DNA of 64,000 bases from Adiantum capillus-veneris (lineage: Eukaryota > Streptophyta > Polypodiopsida > Polypodiales > Pteridaceae), in contig CM043953.1 of assembly GCA_014529385.2 (NCBI GenBank), positions 84,138,342 through 84,202,341 of the forward strand. Reading direction: 5' to 3'. Below are positions 31,440 through 42,688 of the stretch, one piece after another; the stretch's first letter is position 1, and every line of letters begins with the position of its first letter. A program made the position numbers and the translations under genes. Under the pieces are notes generated by a model. That model was given only the letters and a program-made list of their open reading frames with translations, did no database searches and was not told where the DNA came from.

Positions 31440-33200
31440 CTAGGGTTTACAAAGAATTTCTTCCCAACAAGGTTGGAGGATTACAGGGAGTGACCCTAAC
31501 ATTTTTTTAATCTCTCTAAAATGCCCTTCACTTTCTTCACTCCAAATAAGCGTCTCTTGACGAGTCAGCTGTTGTAGAGGAAATATCACTTGGGAGAGTA
31601 AGTGTATGAATCTACTCAAATATCTTAGCTTTTGCAAGAAGGAGATTAATTGTTTGATGGAAGTTGGGGAAGGTAGATTTAGCAATGTTTCTATCTTTTC
31701 AGGATCTACCTCGATTCCATCAATGGACACTACATGCCCTAATAGTGTAACCTTGCTTTCCCCAATGTGACATTTGTCCTTGTTTATTTGTCCACCCAGC
31801 TTAGCTAAACGAGTAAATCCTTCATCAATCTTGCCGAGATGCATACTTTTGGAGCTGTAAATACAAAAGTCATCTATGAAAACCCTTATGGACTTACCAA
31901 AGTAAGGTTGGAAGACCATGTTCATGAATCGTTGAAAGGTGGCTGGAGCGTTGGTGAGACCAAAAGGCATGACTCGAAATGCAAAACATCCCCATGGTGT
32001 GATGAAAGTATTCTTTTTCTGGTCCTCCTCTGCAATGCGTATTTGAAAGTAGCCAGAGTAGCCATCACACACTGTGTATCTCTCATGGCCTGCTACTTCA
32101 TTTAGAATCTCATCTTGAAATGGGAGAGGGAAGTGGTCCCTCTTTGTTGCAGCATTTAGTGGCTTGTAATCCACGCACACTCGCCATTTACCATTCTTCT
32201 TTGGCCTCACCACTACTGGGGAGACCCATTCTGAATCTTCTACTGGGTATATGAATCCTGCTTCTAAGAGTCTCTTCACCTCAGACAACAGTGCATTTTG
32301 TTGCACAACTCCTAATCTTCTTAGTTTTTGTACTACTGGCTTGCTCCCTTCTTTTAGATGGATATGATGCTTCACTGCCGTGACACCTGTAATGTGAGTG
32401 TAATCAGAAATAAACAATGATGCATGCTTCTTGAGAACATTTACATAACCCTCCTTTTCTTCTTCCTTTATATCCTTGGATAACATCTCCTCTAGGCTGG
32501 CATCCCACACATTCTCCATTTGGATCCTTGGGTTGTCTTCTGATGAGGTAGTTTCCTTTATGGTGACGCCCATGACTTCGAGAGTGCTATCACTCTCTTC
32601 ACTTGAACTCTCTTCCTCGTCCATGGATGAGGAGCATCCACTTGAGCTCCACTCATCAGCTGACGTCTCTAGTTCAAGGTTCTCTTGTCGCCCATTCTTT
32701 AGGTTATAAACCACCTTCCGACTATGGCCACCCATGCGAGGCCTCAACTCCAAGTCTCCTGTTGCCCAATCTTGCCTAGCTCCTATACCCATAAGCCAAG
32801 GTCGTCCTAAAATAAGGGGGTATCCTTCTCCCTTTACTGGCATCACATAAGCATCAACCTTGGTAGTGATTCCAAAAACAGAAACTCTCAAAGCTTTCAC
32901 TACACCCACACAAGTGACAGAGACATTATTGGCCATTTTTTCCCTAAAGTTTGATGATTCCATTACCTCTAAACCCAATTGATGCATTAGCTTTTCTGTC
33001 ATGACACAAACCTCTGCTCCACTGTCAATGTAAGTTTTTGGAATCCGTTGTCCCTTGATTTGAGCCTCCACCAAAGGCACTATATCCTTGAGACCATATG
33101 CTTTGATTACACTTACTAGCTTACTTCGCTTTGCCCTCGTGCTCACCATTTTTGACCATTGTCGTCGAAGCTTTGGGAGATATGAAGTAGTTGTGGCCAA
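31440..33200 (-). CDS. Protease and reverse transcriptase of Tat-like element
   Basis: A 586-residue frame. Residues 40-160 are retropepsin-like with YIDSGAEVCVM (Asp59-Ser-Gly) and GYPLILGRPWL. An acidic Ser-rich linker (about 185-240) follows. RT begins near residue 290 with SEWVSPVVVRPKKNGKWRVC and YKPLNAATKRDHFPLPFQDE, includes GYFQIRI and PFGLTNAPATFQRFM, and reaches the catalytic FIDD at 441-444. LLGHVVSIDGIEVDP and the connection domain come next. The frame ends in a shifted tail at 31440. The upstream part joins the 99-residue frame at 33143-33442 through a frame change, so the ATG at 33200 is probably not a true start. It makes cDNA in the particle. Confidence 0.92.
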   Translation of the reverse strand: MATTTSYLPKLRRQWSKMVSTRAKRSKLVSVIKAYGLKDIVPLVEAQIKGQRIPKTYIDSGAEVCVMTEKLMHQLGLEVMESSNFREKMANNVSVTCVGVVKALRVSVFGITTKVDAYVMPVKGEGYPLILGRPWLMGIGARQDWATGDLELRPRMGGHSRKVVYNLKNGRQENLELETSADEWSSSGCSSSMDEEESSSEESDSTLEVMGVTIKETTSSEDNPRIQMENVWDASLEEMLSKDIKEEEKEGYVNVLKKHASLFISDYTHITGVTAVKHHIHLKEGSKPVVQKLRRLGVVQQNALLSEVKRLLEAGFIYPVEDSEWVSPVVVRPKKNGKWRVCVDYKPLNAATKRDHFPLPFQDEILNEVAGHERYTVCDGYSGYFQIRIAEEDQKKNTFITPWGCFAFRVMPFGLTNAPATFQRFMNMVFQPYFGKSIRVFIDDFCIYSSKSMHLGKIDEGFTRLAKLGGQINKDKCHIGESKVTLLGHVVSIDGIEVDPEKIETLLNLPSPTSIKQLISFLQKLRYLSRFIHLLSQVIFPLQQLTRQETLIWSEESEGHFREIKKMLGSLPVILQPCWEEILCKP

Positions 33201-33442
33201 GTAATCTTTGGTCCTTGAGAACTCACATCAGCTGTCAAGTCATAAGGTTGTGTCCGAGATCCCATAGGGAAATCAGAGATGTCAATTTGAGACCTAGTAC
33301 GGGTCTTTCTCTTCTTGGCTTCATCTTTAGTTGCCCGAGATGTACTTGCTTCATTGCTTGCATCCTTGCTTGTTTCTTTACCTACTTCATCTTGGACACG
33401 CACACGTTTGATAGGCATTGTAGCCACTTCATCTATCTTCAT
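33143..33442 (-). CDS. Gag-protease linker frame of Tat-like element
   Basis: 99 residues, lysine- and serine-rich (VQDEVGKETSKDASNEAS, DEAKKRKTRTRSQ). It is not a known domain. It lies between the end of the gag frame and the start of the protease frame, in a phase differing from both. Frame changes at about 33465 and 33150 would connect the three. Either two indels or a programmed shift could explain this; two opposite shifts make indels likelier. Confidence 0.6.
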   Translation of the reverse strand: MKIDEVATMPIKRVRVQDEVGKETSKDASNEASTSRATKDEAKKRKTRTRSQIDISDFPMGSRTQPYDLTADVSSQGPKITWPQLLHISQSFDDNGQKW

Positions 33443-33449
33443 CTTCCCT

Positions 33450-34484
33450 TTAACTATTTCTTCCTTCCTGGTTGCTTCTGCCCTTGAGGACCTCCTCCAT
33501 CCTTATGATGCTCACATTTGGTTGAGTAGCAGGGGCTTGAGCTTGAGCACGAGGTGGCTGCAAAATTTGAGGTTGCGGTTGCTCTTGTGCTTGAGCTCTA
33601 GCACGGGGTGGACTTACTTGTTGTCGAGGACCTCTGACAGGGTAGTCATATCTTCTGGGATGAGGGCAATTATACATGCCGTGGCCAATTTCCCCACAAT
33701 TGTAACACAACATTTCCCTTGCTTGACGTCGCATTGGTGGCCGATTCCCACCATTTCCCTCAATAGGCCTTCTTACACCCTGCACAAGATTTACTCTCAA
33801 CCCCTCTAGCTGGTTTGTGAGATTGTTTATTTGTTGGAGCATATCTTCTTGTTGACCTCTATTGAGGTCTGGTGCATTAGGCACATTTGGAGGTATGTGA
33901 GAAGCTTCCATAGTTGTGATATTGCCTCCCAAAGCTAGCTGGCCAGCTTGGGCTTGATAGAGAATCTTTCTATTCTTTTCCCTAGCAATTCTTAAGGCAT
34001 CTTCAAAAGCATTTGGAAATTTTCCCTTTACCTTCTCCCTTAGCAAGGGGTACAAACCTGAGATAAATCGATCCTTTTGGAGGCAATTGGGAGCTCGCTC
34101 ACCAGGGTTTAGTGAGTCTGACCATTGCCCCCAAAGTTTCAGAAAACCTTCCTCATAGGTTGCATAACCATGAGGGTCAACTTGATGAAGGGACAGAAGC
34201 CGTTGCCATAGTTCTTCTGCCGAATTGGCTCGTTGAAATCTTCGTAGGAAAGCCACCTTCAATCCCTCCCAATCAATTCTTTGGGTTGGATCTAGAGCTT
34301 GGAACCATACCCTAGCTTCTTCTTTGAGCACCAAAGGAAAAGCTCTCAATTTCAATGCTTCGTCATCCCTCCCGGAGACAAGGAAAGCCATCTCCAAGTT
34401 ATCCAAAAAATCCCCAGCATTTTCCCCACTACGCCCGAAAAAATTTGGGAAAGCCATCATAAAAGTGGGTTGCCTTCCTCTCAA
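33450..34484 (-). CDS. Gag of Tat-like element
   Basis: 344 residues. Residues 10-180 match the retrotransposon gag capsid pattern (FFGRSGENAGDFLDNLEMAF, EEARVWFQALDP, AFLRRFQRANSAEELWQRL, DRFISGLYPLLREKVKG). A coiled-coil-like stretch (QQEDMLQQINNLTNQLEGLR, 211-230) and one CCHC zinc knuckle (Cys260-x2-Cys263-x4-His268-x4-Cys273) follow. Gln/Pro/Ala-rich C-terminus. It forms the particle shell and binds genomic RNA. The frame is intact. Confidence 0.92.
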   Translation of the reverse strand: MRGRQPTFMMAFPNFFGRSGENAGDFLDNLEMAFLVSGRDDEALKLRAFPLVLKEEARVWFQALDPTQRIDWEGLKVAFLRRFQRANSAEELWQRLLSLHQVDPHGYATYEEGFLKLWGQWSDSLNPGERAPNCLQKDRFISGLYPLLREKVKGKFPNAFEDALRIAREKNRKILYQAQAGQLALGGNITTMEASHIPPNVPNAPDLNRGQQEDMLQQINNLTNQLEGLRVNLVQGVRRPIEGNGGNRPPMRRQAREMLCYNCGEIGHGMYNCPHPRRYDYPVRGPRQQVSPPRARAQAQEQPQPQILQPPRAQAQAPATQPNVSIIRMEEVLKGRSNQEGRNS

Positions 34485-34922
34485 TATAGCACAAAGATGA
34501 AAACGTCTAGGCCCAAATCATATCTTATTAAGGGTAGAATAAATGGATTGATAGATGCATTAATCTCAGCTAGACGACGAGGGCCTAGTAAGTCCCTTAT
34601 GATGTTTTGGAACCTAAGCTTTGTGCTAGCTATTATATGCACAGTTTGTCTAGCAAGAGGTTGGAAAGGTCCATATAAATCCCTATGATTCATGGAGTAT
34701 GCTTAAAGCAAGATGAAGATGTGAACATCAAAAGATACATTATACTCCAAAATAGGAAATATTATAGGGTCAGGGGACAGCAATATCTCTCTCAACCTCT
34801 CAGCTCCAAAATAGAAGACCAATCTTTGTTGAAAAAAATCTTTCTATCAATGCGCACATTCACCCTAATATTCTGAACTGATTGAAAGTTGTGGAAAATG
34901 GGATTATTCATTGGTGCATTAA
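34485..34922 (-). other. Spacer between first ORF and gag
   Basis: A 70-residue frame at 34693-34481 is in a different phase from gag and resembles nothing I know. I see no supported gene. Confidence 0.4.
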
Positions 34923-35318
34923 TTACAACCTTCCATGAAGCACTTCATTGAAGTTGAGCTCTCTTGGATCCCACCATTGAGAGATGCGAAGAATTTGCTC
35001 ACCAGTGATTAGCCTAGCTTTGGTGTGACCATCTTCAGCTTTGTAGAGTTCATAGGGTTCGATGGCTACCCTCTCAACCACCTTGAGCCTTCTTGCTAGT
35101 AGTAGTTGGAGTGCATCACCATATGTAGCCTCTTGCCAATACCGCACCCCATTGATGTGTAGCTCCCCCTCCAAAAACTTGTTAATACCCGAGTTTGAGA
35201 GTGCTTTCACCACCTGAAGTCGAGGCTTCAAAGGGAGTGTCTTCACACTAGCCACAAAGCACTCAACACAATTTTTTGACCTAGGGACTTGGTGACTACA
35301 AGATTTTCCTTGAAGCAA
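34923..35318 (-). CDS. Unrecognised ORF upstream of gag in Tat-like element
   Basis: 131 residues, beginning MLQGKSCSHQVPRSK about 160 bases after the primer-binding site, with a short Cys-containing start. The rest is a mixed alpha/beta-looking sequence (KARLITGEQILRISQWWDP near the end). Some Tat-group elements (Ogre-type) carry an extra ORF before gag. I cannot assign a domain, and similarity to Ogre ORF1 is not shown here. It could be a species-specific accessory protein or the remnant of a captured host exon. Confidence 0.5.
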   Translation of the reverse strand: MLQGKSCSHQVPRSKNCVECFVASVKTLPLKPRLQVVKALSNSGINKFLEGELHINGVRYWQEATYGDALQLLLARRLKVVERVAIEPYELYKAEDGHTKARLITGEQILRISQWWDPRELNFNEVLHGRL

Positions 35319-35475
35319 AGAAGGGTGTGTGTAGTTAACTCTCTTTAACCCGCATACGTGCCGTTTGTCGATAAAGACGCTTCTTTTCTCGAGCTTCTTG
35401 GGGAGACCATAGTGGAAGTCTCAGAGAATTTGATGGATCTTCCTTCATAGGATTGATAGAGCGCTGCTTGAGAAC

Positions 35476-35493
35476 TCCTCAGTGGGGGCACCA
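35476..35493 (-). promoter_or_regulatory. Primer-binding site of Tat-like element
   Basis: The minus strand reads TGGTGCCCCCACTGAG five bases after the 5' LTR end CGTCA. TGG at the start fits the CCA end of a tRNA. The tRNA species is not identified; it is not initiator Met. Confidence 0.65.
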
Positions 35494-35498
35494 ATTTA

Positions 35499-35610
35499 TG
35501 ACGAAGGAAATTTGGAATGGCGGCCTCTACACCAAAACAAACTCCATTGCGCCACAAGGGAAATGAGATGAGGGCACCACCTAGTCTTGGGAGCGTGGAC
35601 TAGGACCGCT

Positions 35611-35691
<81 letters not shown>

Positions 35692-36967
35692 ACTATGAAT
35701 GAAGCATTAACCGTGGTGTGTGTACAAGGAATGGATGACTTCAAACACTCCCAACACAAATAGCATATAGATTACCAAACAGTCACTCAAGGATTAGCCA
35801 AGATCACATCAAGCACTCTCACACGCATATAAAACATTTCTCTTAATTAACATAAGTAAGAGGAGGAGAGGTTACTAGCATGAAACAATTTGCACTCTAG
35901 GATGTGCAAGAATAGAGTGAATGAATGAGCTTATGGGCTCATGGTGAGTGATACAAAGGCTCAATGGGCTGAGGGAGGCTTGAAATTACAAAGGGGAAGG
36001 CCTCTTTATATAGGAAAGAGAGTGATTAGGAGTGAGGTTAAGATACTAGTGTAATTTGTACAAATGAAGCTTGATTAGGGACATTCAACCAATGAAGAAG
36101 CTCCTTCCAAGTGATTTGTTGACCAATTAGCTCCATCATCACTTGTGTTGTCTTCACTCCTTCCTCCATAGCTTGAGTCCAAGAGCTTCCTTATTTTAAA
36201 ATGTAAAGAATCTACATAAAATCAATACATATCTAGTAATAATAGAAAGGGGTTGAGTGAGAACTTATGAATTACAACAAGATTAAGCATGACTTGAGAG
36301 GTGATTAGAAGAGGAACTTTGATGGGTTTTTGAGCTTGAGAGAGAGGAGGAAGGAGAGGAGGGTGAGAAGACTAATGGCTGATTTAAAAGAAGGTCTCAA
36401 TGTGGAAAAGGAAGGGTGTGTGTGTGTAAAGGTAGGGGGTGGTCTCCACCACAGTTGAAAAAACTGCCGTCCACCATTTTGGCCATATCTCCTAGACCGT
36501 AGATGCAAAAATTATAAAAAAAATATGGCCAGAATCTTCAGCTCGTCAGTTACAACTTTGATGAAGACAACTTTTCTTGGATCGGAGTGGAAGTATTTTT
36601 GAAAAATTCAACAAAATCATGTGCCTGGTTTCTTCCTTTACCAAGTCTTCCACTTGGGTCCCATTTGTTTGAATCATCATATGGCTCCAAAGCCATGATG
36701 ATATGAGCCACTCATGACCCTTGAATCATGGGTGCATGGCTCCACAACCACATCATATTTTTTCTTTTCACATTTACATATTTTCCCTTCCCTTTACCAC
36801 TAGGTTCTCCCTCTACCTTTCACCTCCGGTGAACTAGTCAAGAAAAAATCATTTTTTTTTAAATTTTTCCAAGAGGTTGTTCTCACTCTTTCTTTTATTG
36901 TAAACCTCTAGAAGCAAGGAAAACCAACAAAATGTGATAAACAAAAATTTGTGATAGGCTCGGATCA
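35499..36967 (-). repeat. 5' LTR of Tat-like element
   Basis: 1469 bp, nearly identical to 27786-29260. A minus-strand TATATAAA lies at 36012-36005 and can drive the genomic RNA. A GA microsatellite occupies about 35619-35688. Confidence 0.95.
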
Positions 36968-38081
36968 ATCCTATTGAGTAGAGGAGATAGTCTAAGGGCG
37001 ACTTCCTTGGCAATAATTTTGTAAGCTATTGACATCATAGTAATAGGGTGCCAATGCTTTAGTTGAGAGAAAAAAACCTATTCAGGGATGGGTTTGATAA
37101 GCCCTTTCATCACACTTGAATCCAATGACCCATTGGTAATGGGTTGGTTAGCCAATTGCGCAACTGGTACGTTGAGATCATCCCAAAATTCTGTGAGGAA
37201 TTCAACCATTAGCCCATCCCAACCAGGGGAATTTTCCTTCCCAAGAGCATTCAATTCTATTGAACATTTTTCTTCGGACAATGTCAGTTCCAAGCGGTTG
37301 GCTTCCAATTGGGGAACCTTCTTCTCAACACTCTCAAGCAAAGTCACTCTAGCTTCATTCAACTCGTGAGACCAGGTCTCTCGTTGCCAATAATCTAGCT
37401 TAGATAGTTAAACATTAGACTAGCCATCTCATCTTGGTTCGGAACTACATTCCCATTCTCATCATAGAGAGAGTCTCATCAGAGAGAGAGAGTGGACACG
37501 GCCTTGAGTCTTTTTTACTTTTAAAGCCCTGAACAATGTGCTTAATTATAGCTTTTTGGTTGTAGGAAGGTCTCCCTAGAGAGAAATCTCTCTTTCTTGG
37601 ATTTCCCTCAAGCTATTCACTAGGTAGGAGGCACAACATTCGCTCATCGTTGATAGCTAGCCCAACAGCCTTGCTTGAGGCTAGTCAAGCCACCTCGATT
37701 GTGAGATTCTTGAGGTGTGCCTCATTGCTTTCTTTAATTTGAGTGCCTAAGCTTTTGATTGCTTTTTGAATGCTTTGGGAAAATAGATCCCAAGTATCAG
37801 GTTTATTGAAATCCACATCTTTCTTGAGATTCCCCAATGATTTCTTGGTGAGGCTTCTCAAAAGACGGTCTTTGAACAGATGTATCCCTGTTACGAGAAG
37901 TTTCTCAGGTTTCGGGGTTTGCCCCTCCCCTTTAGATTTCTTGAGTGGAATGTGTAAGAGCATGTGATTCGATAGGCTTTTTGGTGAGATCATCTTCATC
38001 TCTAGCATCAAAGGGGTGTGTTCAATCTTGGAAAAGGATTTCATTAAGGGGTATCACAAGAGATGCTTCCATAGTTTTGAG
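36968..38081 (-). pseudogene. LINE RT fragment, right copy, 5' part
   Basis: Continuation of 27141-27785 beyond the Tat-like insertion; mirror of 17641-18757. The frame 38044-37685 matches 17678-18037 except at two residues (KPDT for KLDA). The frame 37362-37078 (ENSPGWDGLMVEF) is identical to the left copy. Confidence 0.85.
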
Positions 38082-38177
38082 GGGGTAAAGGGGGGGGAGG
38101 GGGGGGGGGGGGGGGGGGGGGTGGGAGGGGTGGGTGAACTCAAGGAAGTGAAATGTGTAGGAGAGAGAAAGAGGAGG

Positions 38178-38221
<44 letters not shown>

Positions 38222-38333
38222 ATGTGTCATGCCAATGAAGAAGGACATAAAGTTTTTTCACTTTATCTAAGGATTATTTCCTCTCTATTTCCTTGCTACG
38301 ATTTATCGGTTATGATCAAGAGCTGATGTCAAT

Positions 38334-38398
<65 letters not shown>

Positions 38399-38400
38399 GG
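38082..38400. repeat. Microsatellites: poly-G, (GA)n and (GT)n, right copy
   Basis: Mirror of 17345-17640. Poly-G at 38097-38121, (GA)n at 38178-38219, (GT)n at 38337-38391. The GT tract is longer and the GA tract shorter than in the left arm. This accounts for most of the length difference between arms here. Confidence 0.9.
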
Positions 38401-38423
38401 AAAAAGGGGGGAGTGAAACATAT

Positions 38424-39219
38424 ATGACAGAGAAAGAGGAGGGGGGAGAGAGGGTGACACTGTGTGTCACATCGACGACAAAGGACATAGATTTTTTTGA
38501 TTTATCTAAGGATTGTTTTCTCTCTATTGCCTCGCTACAATTAATAGGTTATGCTGAGGACCTGATGCCAAAGAGTGTGTGTGAGTTGGAAGGAAGGAGG
38601 GGATGGGGTGCGATGTAGTAGAGAATAAGGGGACAGCCTTGTGCTATAAAGCAAGGCAACTTATATTGCATCTTATGGATGAGGTAGATATTTGTGGAGT
38701 GGTACATTCTCGTTGGATGTTCTTTCTTGAGCATTTTCTTAAGACAGTCAAGGACTTTGTGAGGCTACGTTCACAACAGAGGATAGCATGGCCAAAGGAT
38801 GGATAGTTTAAGAGTCATTTGTGTACATCTCTGAGTACCTAAATATAATGGATAAAGTGATACCACATTTATGGACTGATAAAGAAGATCCAAGGATGTA
38901 CTTTCATATGCCAAATGGGAACGTGAAGATAAAGCTCATGGAAAGGCACATATGTGATGCAATAAACAACTACCTTGTCCTTAATGCACCAAAGATGCAA
39001 AAGTGGGTAGATCTATAAACATAATTGAAAAGAAATCATGAAGAAGATGGAGAAGCGTATAGGGAAATACACTCTCGCAGAAGAAATCACAGTGTGGTTT
39101 ACCCATCCTACCTTGCCATGTTTCCAAAACTTATAAGGCCCGGTAGGTTTCATGAACAAATGACTAAAGCTAAAGCTGATGGTGAGCATGTTAGCGATGA
39201 GGAGTGGGAGTATGCGTGA
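38424..39219 (+). pseudogene. TNP2 (DUF4218-like) gene fragment, right copy
   Basis: Mirror of 16546-17344. It has the same peptides (MFFLEHFLKTVKDFVRLRS, VSDEEWEYA), with one Lys/Asn change at 39027-39035. Confidence 0.8.
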
Positions 39220-39235
39220 GGTAGGTGCTTAAACA

Positions 39236-40155
39236 TGATATCTTAAGAAACATAAAAGACACATGTCAAGATCCTCCCCGTATGGCCCTCATGATGTGCT
39301 TGAATCCTGGTTTGAATCCTATTGGATAGGCTTTAAAGGGGTCCAATTAAATTTAGATGCACAAAAATAAATAATTAAGCTCTGTCTCCAAAAGAGGAAA
39401 AAGAGGACACATATCCAAATGATATAATTAAATGATATGAGAGAGAGAGAGAGAGAGGTGGACCAAGCATGAGAGGAGTAAAGTGCAAAGTACAAGAGCT
39501 CTATCTCCTTCTCCAAGCTTGTTGAGAAGTGGAGAGCCTACACCAACACTCTTGGCTATAGAATGCAAATCCAACCAAGAGCCATGCTTCAATGATTAAG
39601 CTTGCCATCTTCTTCATCTTCATTATTATTCTATTATGCTATCCCAAGAAAGAAGAGTGATGATAAGTGAGCAACTATTTCTTTCTCCTATGGATGATTC
39701 TTATTTCTCCTCTCTACCCTCATTCCCCGCTAGCTCTCTCCACCTTCGAAGGTGTTTGAGGCCTTGGGATTGAGGCTTGGGATAGTTTATGCTTTTTGAA
39801 AAGTTTATGCTATGCTTGTGATGCATGAATCTCTCCATCTTCATTGCATCACCTAGGTCACAAGGAACACAAAGATTGTATTGTATCAAGTCTCTCTTGA
39901 TGGGAGAATCTATAATACAAACTCCTTTTGGAGGGGGTACTGGCTCCAAGTAAATCCAGTCCTCAACTATTGTCATGTTCTCTAATACTCTCTCTTGCAA
40001 AAGTATTTTTCATGCCAAGTTAATTAAGTACTATGTTTATGTTGCTACCATCAATTAAGTTCACCCTCTATGTTCTCAAAGTAATATGACAAAAATTCTC
40101 ACTCTAACTCTCATTATTCCGCTATTCTCAAAGTTCATAGGCCATTTCCATTACA
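39236..40155 (+). repeat. Chromovirus 5' LTR, right copy
   Basis: Mirror of 15613-16529. Here it reads TGATATC...TTCCATTACA. The outer limit is approximate. Confidence 0.7.
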
Positions 40156-40156
40156 T

Positions 40157-40168
40157 TGGTATCAAAGC
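40157..40168 (+). promoter_or_regulatory. Primer-binding site, right copy
   Basis: TGGTATCAAAGC, one base after the LTR end; identical to the left copy. Confidence 0.85.
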
Positions 40169-40561
40169 ATTTGGTTTCTCTTCTCTTGCTTAAGAAGAGA
40201 GGTCCTTAAGTAGCTTATATTAATGGTCGATTTTGTTAATTATAGTAGGGTAAGTGGGGCTGGGATCTATTATCGGTTTTGTTGAGCCCACTATGTTGGA
40301 GATGGTGCACACCTCGGGATCTCTGGTCTTAGTAATGGGGACTTTTTAGACTTTCCTATGGCTTTACCACTATTGAGTCATAAGAAGTCCAAAAGGAGCT
40401 ATCCCTCCACAATTTTGCTATGTTAGACCCTCTCTATAGTCAACCAATTCAAGACGTGGGTGTAGATACTTAAGTGCTGATTTTCAAAGGCTAAGAGGAG
40501 TAGCAACTAAGGTTTTGAATTTCCAAAGAATACACTAAGTAAACACATAAGTATAATTAGC

Positions 40562-42644
40562 ATGGCTGACAATAACCAAGAGAGTAGAATGAACATTGAT
40601 AACTTTGGTTTTTCACATGAAGGTGCTAATGATGATGCCCCCATGTTTATCAATTATCTTGTTACTAGATTGCATCAAGCTATGGGCAACCTTGCTTTGC
40701 AAGCCAAAGTTAACAACTTAGTGATTATGGGATTTCCCTTCCTCTCCAAGAGGAGAGAGAGCTTAGGAGGCCCCTTGATGAGACCCCAAAAAGAAGACTC
40801 TTTCCCATACAAGAGAGGAATCCAAAGAGCAAGAATGTAATGAATCTCTAAGTTCCTCTGAAGATGTGGCTCCACAAAGATGGTGGTCTAGACAATCGCC
40901 AACTCCTCCCAAGAGGAAACGGTCAACACACACTCCTTCTCCTAGTCACTCCAAAAGGAAAGAGAGAAAACAAAGGAAGAAAAGGTTAAGAAAGAGGTCA
41001 CCCTCTTCTCCTTATTCCTCACCTTCCTCCTCTTCTGACAAAAGCTATGGCTATTCTCCTAGAGAATGGCTCTTCTCTTGTATTCTCCTAGAGAATACAA
41101 GAGGGAAGGACATCACTAACCATACCCTGCATGGCGAAGGTCACAAAATCTCAAGAAGTTCAAAGAGGGAGGAAAGAGTATCTCTTTTCTCACCTATGAT
41201 GTCACCTTTGGTGCCACGGACAAAGTTCCTCTGAAGATGTGGCTCCACAAAGATGGTGGTCTAGACGATCGCCAACTACTCCCAAGAGGAAACGTTCAAC
41301 ACACACTCCTTCTCCTAGTCACTCCAAAAGGGACGAGAGAAAACAAAGGAAGAAAAGGTTAAGAAAGAGATCACCCTCTTCTCCTTCTTCCTCACCTTCC
41401 TCCTCTTCTGATGAAAGCTATGGCTATTCTCCTAGAGAATACAAGAGGGGAGGACATCGCTAATCATACCCTGCATGGCGAAGGTCACAAAATCTCAAGA
41501 AGTTCAAAGAGGGAGGAAAGAGTATCTCTTTTCTCACCTATGATGCCACCTTTGGTGCCACCGACAAAGATTTCTCACCTATGATGTTACCTTTGGTGCC
41601 ACGGACAAAGTATTGGCCTTCATCCAGCAATTTGATGCGGCCTTTATGGAGATGATCGGGCTTCACGGAGTCCTCCAAGCTATGCCATGTAGCTATGCAC
41701 TTCCAAAAATCAGCTCGTCAATTATGGGCTAGCCTTCATGGCAACGAAAAAGCCCCAAAGACATGGAAAAATCTATGAGTGTCCATCATGAAACAATTCC
41801 TTGCAAGCGATGCAAAGGACAAAGTACTTACCAAATGGCACATTTGAATCTTGTCTCACATGAGTCTATTCACAAATATGTGGACAAGTTTTGGGATTTA
41901 CATCTCAAGTCTACTATCTTCCAAAAGATACACTTTGCCCAGAAAAATCAATAGTTTTGTGCGGGATTACCTGAAGAAATGGTCGAGTATGTCAACTCCC
42001 AACGGCCTGGTTCTATCACCGAAGTAATCCACCACACCATGGTTGGTTCCTGCATCAATTTCCAACAAGAGGCTAGACGGAATGTGAAGCCCATGGAAAA
42101 CAAAGACAAAAGTGATGCAAAGGGGAAAACTAATGCCCAAAATTCTTCCAAAGGCAGTTCCAATAACAACAACAACAACAACAATCATTCCAAGAAGAAG
42201 GGATCTTACAAAGGTAAAAAAAAACTCTATCTTGAAGATCTTGAAGCTTTTTGGAAGGACCACAAGTGTTTTAAGTGTGGGGAGCAAGGACATGGCTATC
42301 ATTATTGCCCCAAGAGAAATGCCCATAGTGAGACTCCTAGAGCTTCCACCATCGAAGCTCCAAAAGAGGATGCTCATTGCAAAGGATCGCCTCTCTCCTA
42401 TGCTTGGGGAAAGGTAAGGGAACATGATGCCTTCATGTTTGACCCTGGCTCTACTCACAACTTCATATCAATGGAGTTGGCCACCAAGTTGGGAATTCAA
42501 GCTTTTGATATGGGATATATTGTAAGTGTTGACACAGCTTTCAAGGGACATCAAGCCTCCATTCCCCTTGATTGGGAAGTTAAAGCTTCATGTCCAAAGC
42601 TATGTCAAAAAATAAGACTTTTTCATCTCTCCTCTCCACCATAG
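40562..42644 (+). pseudogene. Chromovirus gag-protease region, right copy
   Basis: Mirror of 13157-15206. It has the first ATG at 40562, SR-rich repeats at 40866-41234 and 41239-41463, and the CCHC frame from 41979 with CFKCGEQGHGYHYC and the FDPGSTHNFIS motif. The frame differs from the left copy near 42560: TCCATTCCCC here versus TCCATTACCCC there. This shifts its C-terminus, so the left copy reads further in the protease frame. Confidence 0.85.
40838..41578 (+). repeat. Tandem duplication inside gag, right copy
   Basis: Mirror of 14190-14930. Both units are retained, so the duplication predates the inverted repeat. Confidence 0.85.
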
Positions 42645-42688
42645 GATGCTATCCTAGGGGCACCATGGTTTAGTCGAGGTTTCATTGC

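Larger units (their letters stand above)
27786..36967 (-). mobile_element. Tat-like Ty3/gypsy retrotransposon inserted in right arm
   Basis: 9182 bp with near-identical LTRs (27786-29260 and 35499-36967), TG...CA ends and the flanking duplication ATCC (27782-27785, 36968-36971). Minus-strand order is 5' LTR, primer-binding site, an unrecognised ORF, gag, protease, RT, RNase H, a second archaeal-type RNase H, integrase, purine tract and 3' LTR. Two RNase H domains before integrase are the hallmark of the plant Tat lineage. It is absent from the left arm at the matching position. The very similar LTRs indicate recent insertion, yet pol has several frameshifts. Confidence 0.95.

Noticed and set aside
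29302-34484. Calling the inserted element an endogenous retrovirus with envelope
   Set aside because: No envelope-like frame follows integrase; the purine tract and LTR come directly after it.
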